Shown here piece by piece: positions 59,382 to 64,000 of a stretch of DNA of 64,000 bases. The DNA is from Annulohypoxylon bovei var. microspora (lineage: Eukaryota; Ascomycota; Sordariomycetes; Xylariales; Hypoxylaceae). The notes beneath the pieces are model-generated. The model was not told where the DNA came from and made no database searches. It saw only the letters and a list, made by a program, of their open reading frames with translations. Location of the stretch: contig MU405388.1 in assembly GCA_022836615.1 (NCBI GenBank), positions 1 through 64,000 of the forward strand, given 5' to 3'. How positions within the stretch are numbered: position 1 is the stretch's first letter; each line of letters begins with the position of its first letter. Position numbers and translations under genes: made by a program.

Positions 59382-60015
59382 TCATAACTGAATTCCTACT
59401 CGTGAAGCTAGCTTCCAAGCCCACCAGACCATAGCACCTATTGAACCCAAATTGAGATGGATGCTAATCGCGTGATTACGTGAGAAGGACCTCTTTAGTG
59501 TCTTCGAATCGTCACTTGGCTCGGTCGGGTTATCAGACTTCCCCTTGTCCCTTGTTTCTATAATTCGGTTAGCAAATGTGCCCAGTGTTGCTCGCCACTA
59601 ATATTTCAATATCCAATGAAGTAACAATACCTTGGTCAATTCGATCAATCATAATCTGACGCGTTCTAGGTCCGTAGATTACCATATTTAAGAGCGCCGG
59701 AACTCCCGCCACGACGAACGGTATCCAGTTGCCCCTGTTCGCCAGCAACGTTAACGGTCCATACGGGGGGATAGTCGTTGCTGTTAACAGGAGGAGCAAG
59801 ACCTGACCGCGGAAATAAAGCAGAAAGACGCGCTGCAGGAACGTTGTGAAGGTGTTCCTGGGTAAGGATCGGTAACAAACTTTGATCAAGACAAATGACA
59901 TATAGAGCTCCGTGCCGAGAAGCGCGGAGTAGGATAAGAGGTGGATAGGGGCCAAGAAGGTGGCCGGAGACCGAATTGAATCTATTAAGGCCATTGGTAA
60001 CATGTTTGATTTCAT
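59382..60015 (-). CDS. TMEM205-like (DUF4149) membrane protein
   Basis: Exons 59631-60015 and 59382-59557, separated by a 73-bp intron, give 186 residues. There are four hydrophobic segments: an N-terminal one around LLSYSALLGTELYMSFVLI, a second at VFLLYFRGQVLLLLL, a third near WIPFVVAGVPALLNMVIY and a last one near the C-terminus at GSIGAMVWWAW. The segment YGPRTRQIMIDRIDQETRD is diagnostic for the family and is split by the intron. The function is unknown in fungi. The frame opens to 60069, but the first ATG is at 60015. Confidence 0.85.
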
Positions 60016-60614
60016 GGGTGGTTGATGCGTGAGGAGAAGGGGTATTCTCTGGGGGTTTGAGAAAGGCACCTATTTATATAAAAATACCCATATTAAGATT
60101 TATTAATCGAAACAGACTCCGTGGGAAACAGATGTCGAGCGTCGGGGACTTCTGTCGCTAGGCTTACGAAGCTCCGAAGGTGATCGGAGAAAGACACCCT
60201 ATTATCTCATGGCGCTAAAGAGACTCCGAGAGTCAGCGGCACTTAGTGTTGACAAGCGTCGTCAGCGCCGACCACACGACAGTGAAGAAATGCTATTGAT
60301 GCCTGATCTACTAGTAATCGTTTCAAGGCTGGTTGGTAATAGCTTGCGATACTTGACGTCAGGTGTACGGGTTTCCTTCACCTCTCGTTATCCACAGAAA
60401 GGTCTATTTATTCCTAGCCTATCGCGACTTTGCAGTACTTACCTGACTACGTACACGCAACGACCAAGTCAATTATGATAGGAGTCGATATACCTTCCCG
60501 TGCCCTAAAAATGAACATCGTTTATCGCGAAAGCCCGGGACGAACAAATTTAGATCCCCACGACGTCTTGATAACACCAAGTTTCACTCTCAAAAGGGGT
60601 TATGGGTGTCCAAC
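60016..60614. other. Intergenic, no gene supported
   Basis: About 600 bp. Plus-strand frames at 60209 and 60430 have no recognised features and the latter overlaps the last exon of the dehydrogenase gene on the other strand. Confidence 0.4.
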
Positions 60615-61726
60615 TTAAAAAGTCATCTTCATCTTCAGGGAGTCTTTTTCGATGATCTCGTCTTTCTTAGAAAAGAATTCGGCCATATCCCACATAGCAC
60701 TAAGATACCTCCCCGCCAACCAAGGCTGTCTTCGGCTTGTTAGAAATGCGATAGTATCTCCGCCCAAGGTAGGTGTGCACTGGAGCCATGCTATATTCCA
60801 GCGAAATTATTAAGTGATACTGCTCTCGTTTTTTCGGGGATGACGAACCTTGTGTCTGCTCTGGAAGCCCCCGGGCAAGGTCTGTCGCCACCCTATTGAC
60901 AATAATAAGCTACCGATCAATAGAACTTGGGACTGGATAAACGAATAAAAGTCTTTACATACCCGCCTGGATGTACAGAATAAGTGAGGAGATCCTGAAC
61001 CGACGTTAGAAGAAGTGCCTCAATAGAACGAGAGCATCGAACCAAACCTACCTGATCAGCGTACTCCGCCATCAAATACTCCGTGAGTCTCAGTAGAGCA
61101 AATTTGCTAATCTGGTAACTACTTCCACCAGTGTGGAAGTGTGCGACTCCGGTCGACGACATATTGATGATGGTCTTTTCGCCACCTCTTAGCATCAAGG
61201 GAAGAAAAGACTTGGCAACCAGATAACTTCCGCGGACATTAACCTCGAAGCTCTTCCACCACTCGTCTTCACCTCCATCCAGAATCTTATCGTACTTTGC
61301 TAGGAAGCCCGCATTACCAATTAAGACGTCTAGCCGACCCCAATTCACTTCCAAAACATGAGCGGCGTCCTTCACACTGGTCGGATCGGAGACGTCCATC
61401 CGTAGCAGTACCACTACCGGCCGTTCTCGGCCGGCGTCTATCGCGGCTTTTTCAATCTCTGCCACGACATCCGGAGCATCTGAGCGGGAGGTGATAGCGA
61501 TATGAGAAGCTCCAGCTTTTGCGTAGGATATGGAAACCCCTTTACCAATTCCCTTGTTTCCCCCTGTTATCAAAACAGCCTTCCCCCCACAATCAGACTT
61601 GGTTAAGGGGTCAATAAAATCATACGTGTCATGACGAATTGTCTCGCAGTAATTCGCGCCAAAATTGGGAGGAATTGAAGGGTAAGTAAGCGTCGCAAGC
61701 TCTCCCTGTAACGACCATTCTGCCAT
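60615..61726 (-). CDS. Short-chain dehydrogenase/reductase
   Basis: Four exons, 61052-61726, 60963-60994, 60849-60892 and 60615-60790, join in frame to 308 residues. The classical SDR features are present: nucleotide loop TGGNKGIG (54-61), NAG (138-140), active-site Ser191 region, and YQISK (Tyr204, Lys208). The C-terminal part after the introns reads HPGGVATDLARGLPEQTQ and ends LAGRYLSAMWDM, as usual for fungal SDRs. Introns are only 57, 70 and 58 bp; if they are ignored the protein appears to stop early at KFY. The substrate is unknown. Confidence 0.9.
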
Positions 61727-62935
61727 CTTGGAACGTTTGCAGATGTGAAAGGAGAGCGAGGAGGGTCATGGTAGAGACACCTCTCGAACGTCAGATTTCT
61801 AGTGGCTCACATGGCACTGAGTAGCATAGACTGCGATCATCGGCGTGTTCTTGTGTGTTTATTATGCATGTAAGAAATCTACTTACCCTTTGGGATGTGT
61901 AAACCCCGGTCCTGCTTCTGCTTGTTCCGTACAAGCTGTGAAAGAGGTATTTTCCACCGTAACTCTTACCTGCGCCCAAAACCTCAACATGTTTGATTGT
62001 ATAGGTAACTTTACTAAATACACATGAAACCAATAATATTCAATTAGTTAAAATCGAAAAATTTGAGCGTTTATGTAGGTACCTACCTGATACTGAACAT
62101 GATGAGGTTATTCAGACCCACATTAAAGACCCATTTTGCCCCGTGTTCGGAAGCGTAATTCAGGGGCCAATCTAGGTCTTATCCCCTTAACTAGCGACTG
62201 TCTTCAGACAGACGGGGTTTAATAGGTAGAATACTGTTTAGCTGACATTTAGATAATCAGAATCCAGCTTCTATATGTGTTGATGGGCTAGTACCTGTGC
62301 TTAGGTGTATCCTACCTATCAAATACCTACTGTTTGAAGACAATTGCCAGCTCCCTATTTTAGTCTGCTTCATCCTATGTGCTGTAGTTAACCGAGAGTA
62401 AACGACTAAGGGCGGATATGCTTTATTTGTAAGCTTTCTTCAGAAAATATGTAGGTATGTCGAATACTCATATAGGTACCTAGGTAGGTAATGTAGAAAT
62501 CTAGCAAACTGTAAGCGCTACCGTTAGTGATTTGAATAGTAGGTAGGTACTTTTGAGCAAGAATATGAAGGCCAATTAAGGAAGCATATCATATGCAGAT
62601 AACATGACGGCTAATAGATAAAGCTCTGTTTCTTTCTTTCACTATATAGTGCTATATATGCCGCGATACATTTCCTAGCACCGTACACTGATTCTCATAA
62701 CTAGATTAATTGCACCGTTAAGCGCCGTTTGATAGGTAGGTACGTTTACGGTTACTACATTATTATATTTCTTCAAATTCTTGTTTAAACACGCTTCGGT
62801 AAATATACCTATTCTCAGGGAACCCGGGCCACAAGTGCTTTGTGTCGATATGAACATCTCCAGTGTGTTCCTTTCCGCAATCAAAGTAGGGTACCTAGAC
62901 AACTTCGTAGCCGACATATACATGAGTAAGTGATA
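61727..62935. other. Intergenic, no gene seen
   Basis: About 1.2 kb with several copies of the cctaggtaggta motif (62474-62490 among them). Small frames here have no recognisable features. Confidence 0.45.
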
Positions 62936-63968
62936 TTAAGCCGTATCAATGATCTGTCCTAGCGTTTCTAGGGCTTCATCTGCCTTAGTTACGAACAGCA
63001 TATGGGCTTGACCCTCAGTGATCCGCAGTTCAACATTACGAAGTAATTTTGCTGCCTTTTCAGTCATAGCAACGGGACAATTGACGTCTTCCTTTCCGTG
63101 CCATAGGACGGCTCTACCCGGCTCTACCTCGATTTCTTCAAGGTTGAAGCCCCAAGCTGAGCCGTATATATGGCCCTCCCACTATAACAGCATAAAAAGT
63201 TAGTCGTTGCTGAGATCTGGAAGAGGAGTCTTACCCCAACGCCGGCAGGTCCGTTCTCGAATGCTCCTTTCAACCCGGCAATCATTCCGCGGCGAAGACT
63301 TGGAGGGCTATTCTCCCAAGCTAATCATTGTTAGGTATAGATTTTCCTTCGTCTCGTTGCTGCCAAGGGATCTGCTCACCATCACGATCTGTCTCAGGTC
63401 GCGATTTCATGGTTTCGTCCATCTTCTTTTCTAGAACATCCTCATTCCCTGGCTTCCTCGCTGTCGATCCTATTCCGAAGTCCATAATCTGTCCCATCAG
63501 CCACGGCGACCATTGGGCAGTCCAGAATATCGCCCGGTTCATGAGCATCATCCCCTCAACGCCCAGTTTTGTCGGGTACAGGCCGCTCATGATGCCGAGA
63601 CCGACACACCGCGACTTTGGGATCTGGTACAAGCACGCCAGCGCATACGGTCCGCCTCCGGAAACACCGAGGACGGCGAAGCGGTCGACCTTTAGATGAT
63701 CTGCGAGCGCGAGAAGGTCCACGGGCCAGTCGAGAAGCCGGCGATTGCGCTGGTGTGTGGAGGAAGCCATCCCAGGCCGATCCACGCTTATTAAGCGGAG
63801 CCCATGTTTTCGCGCAAGGTCGTCGCAGAATATGGCCTCCTCGTGACTTGACGGATATCCGTGATGGTAGAAGATTGTTCGAGAGGATTCATGGTCGCCA
63901 TAGATAGCGTAAGAGAGATTTCGTCCGTCGGGTAAGGTGAAAATTTGAGTTGCTGTAGAAGATGCCAT
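62936..63968 (-). CDS. Alpha/beta hydrolase fold protein
   Basis: Exons 63380-63968, 63235-63320 and 62936-63181 encode 306 residues; introns are 59 and 53 bp. The protein begins TATQIFTLPDGRNLSYAIYG; then come HHGYPSSHEE (oxyanion region), SVDRPGMASS, the nucleophile elbow GVSGGG, the acid in WHGKEDVNC and the base in EGQAHMLF. It belongs to the large AB_hydrolase_1 group of fungi, with no signal peptide. The first intron was chosen so that the frame continues into RRGMIAGLKGAFENGP; unspliced, the frame would stop at 63321-63323. The substrate is unknown. Confidence 0.87.
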
Positions 63969-64000
63969 GTTAGAAAATGCAGACACGTATTATGCCCGGG

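Noticed and set aside
60209..60618. Two plus-strand frames upstream of and across the SDR 3' end
   Set aside because: No features; one overlaps the SDR last exon, which is well supported by family sequence.

Overview
This window reads as nuclear DNA of a filamentous ascomycete, most plausibly a sordariomycete (class is inference). Protein genes carry short GT-AG introns, mostly 50-170 bp, often with a CTAAC or CTGAC branch site. The gene set is typical of such fungi: a Zn2Cys6 regulator, the fungal Swc3 subunit of SWR1, a DUF8021 secreted protein and an Egh16/MAS-type secreted protein. The genome looks bipartite: GC-balanced gene regions alternate abruptly with extremely AT-rich blocks at 1-3540 and 37.72-43.42 kb, which bear the marks of repeat-induced point mutation (RIP). 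Layout: 1-3540 is a RIP-degraded block whose edge cuts a sugar-transporter pseudogene (3541-4339). From 5.5 to 37.5 kb lies a mostly conserved gene region: a regulator with two tandem Zn2Cys6 clusters, a patatin-type lipase, a COG2945-like hydrolase, a Kelch/Mds3-like protein, a 1-Cys peroxiredoxin, N-myristoyltransferase, an ABHD12-like hydrolase with a probable 8-nt microexon, Swc3, another alpha/beta hydrolase, a disordered unknown protein, an M50B-like membrane peptidase homologue and a small secreted protein. 37718-43421 is a RIP-destroyed LTR retrotransposon with two 217-bp LTRs. From 43.7 kb to the end the content becomes more accessory: a membrane-anchored ZZ/EF-hand protein, a DUF8021 secreted protein, two MDR-type oxidoreductases, an Egh16-like secreted protein with a mature N-terminal histidine, a TMEM205-like membrane protein, a short-chain dehydrogenase and an alpha/beta hydrolase. 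Two non-autonomous DNA transposons can be delimited to the base from target-site duplications and inverted repeats: a hAT-like element (13477-14128) and a Mutator-like element (53859-54511). A 10-N assembly gap at 53307-53316 sits in G/C homopolymers. Functionally, the 5-37 kb genes are mainly housekeeping (lipid metabolism, redox defence, protein lipidation, chromatin remodelling). The 47-64 kb genes mix secreted proteins with small redox and hydrolase enzymes, but no polyketide or peptide synthase backbone is present, so a biosynthetic cluster is not demonstrated. Exon boundaries are hand-derived from splice signals, reading-frame continuity and protein family resemblance; no alignment or database search was run.
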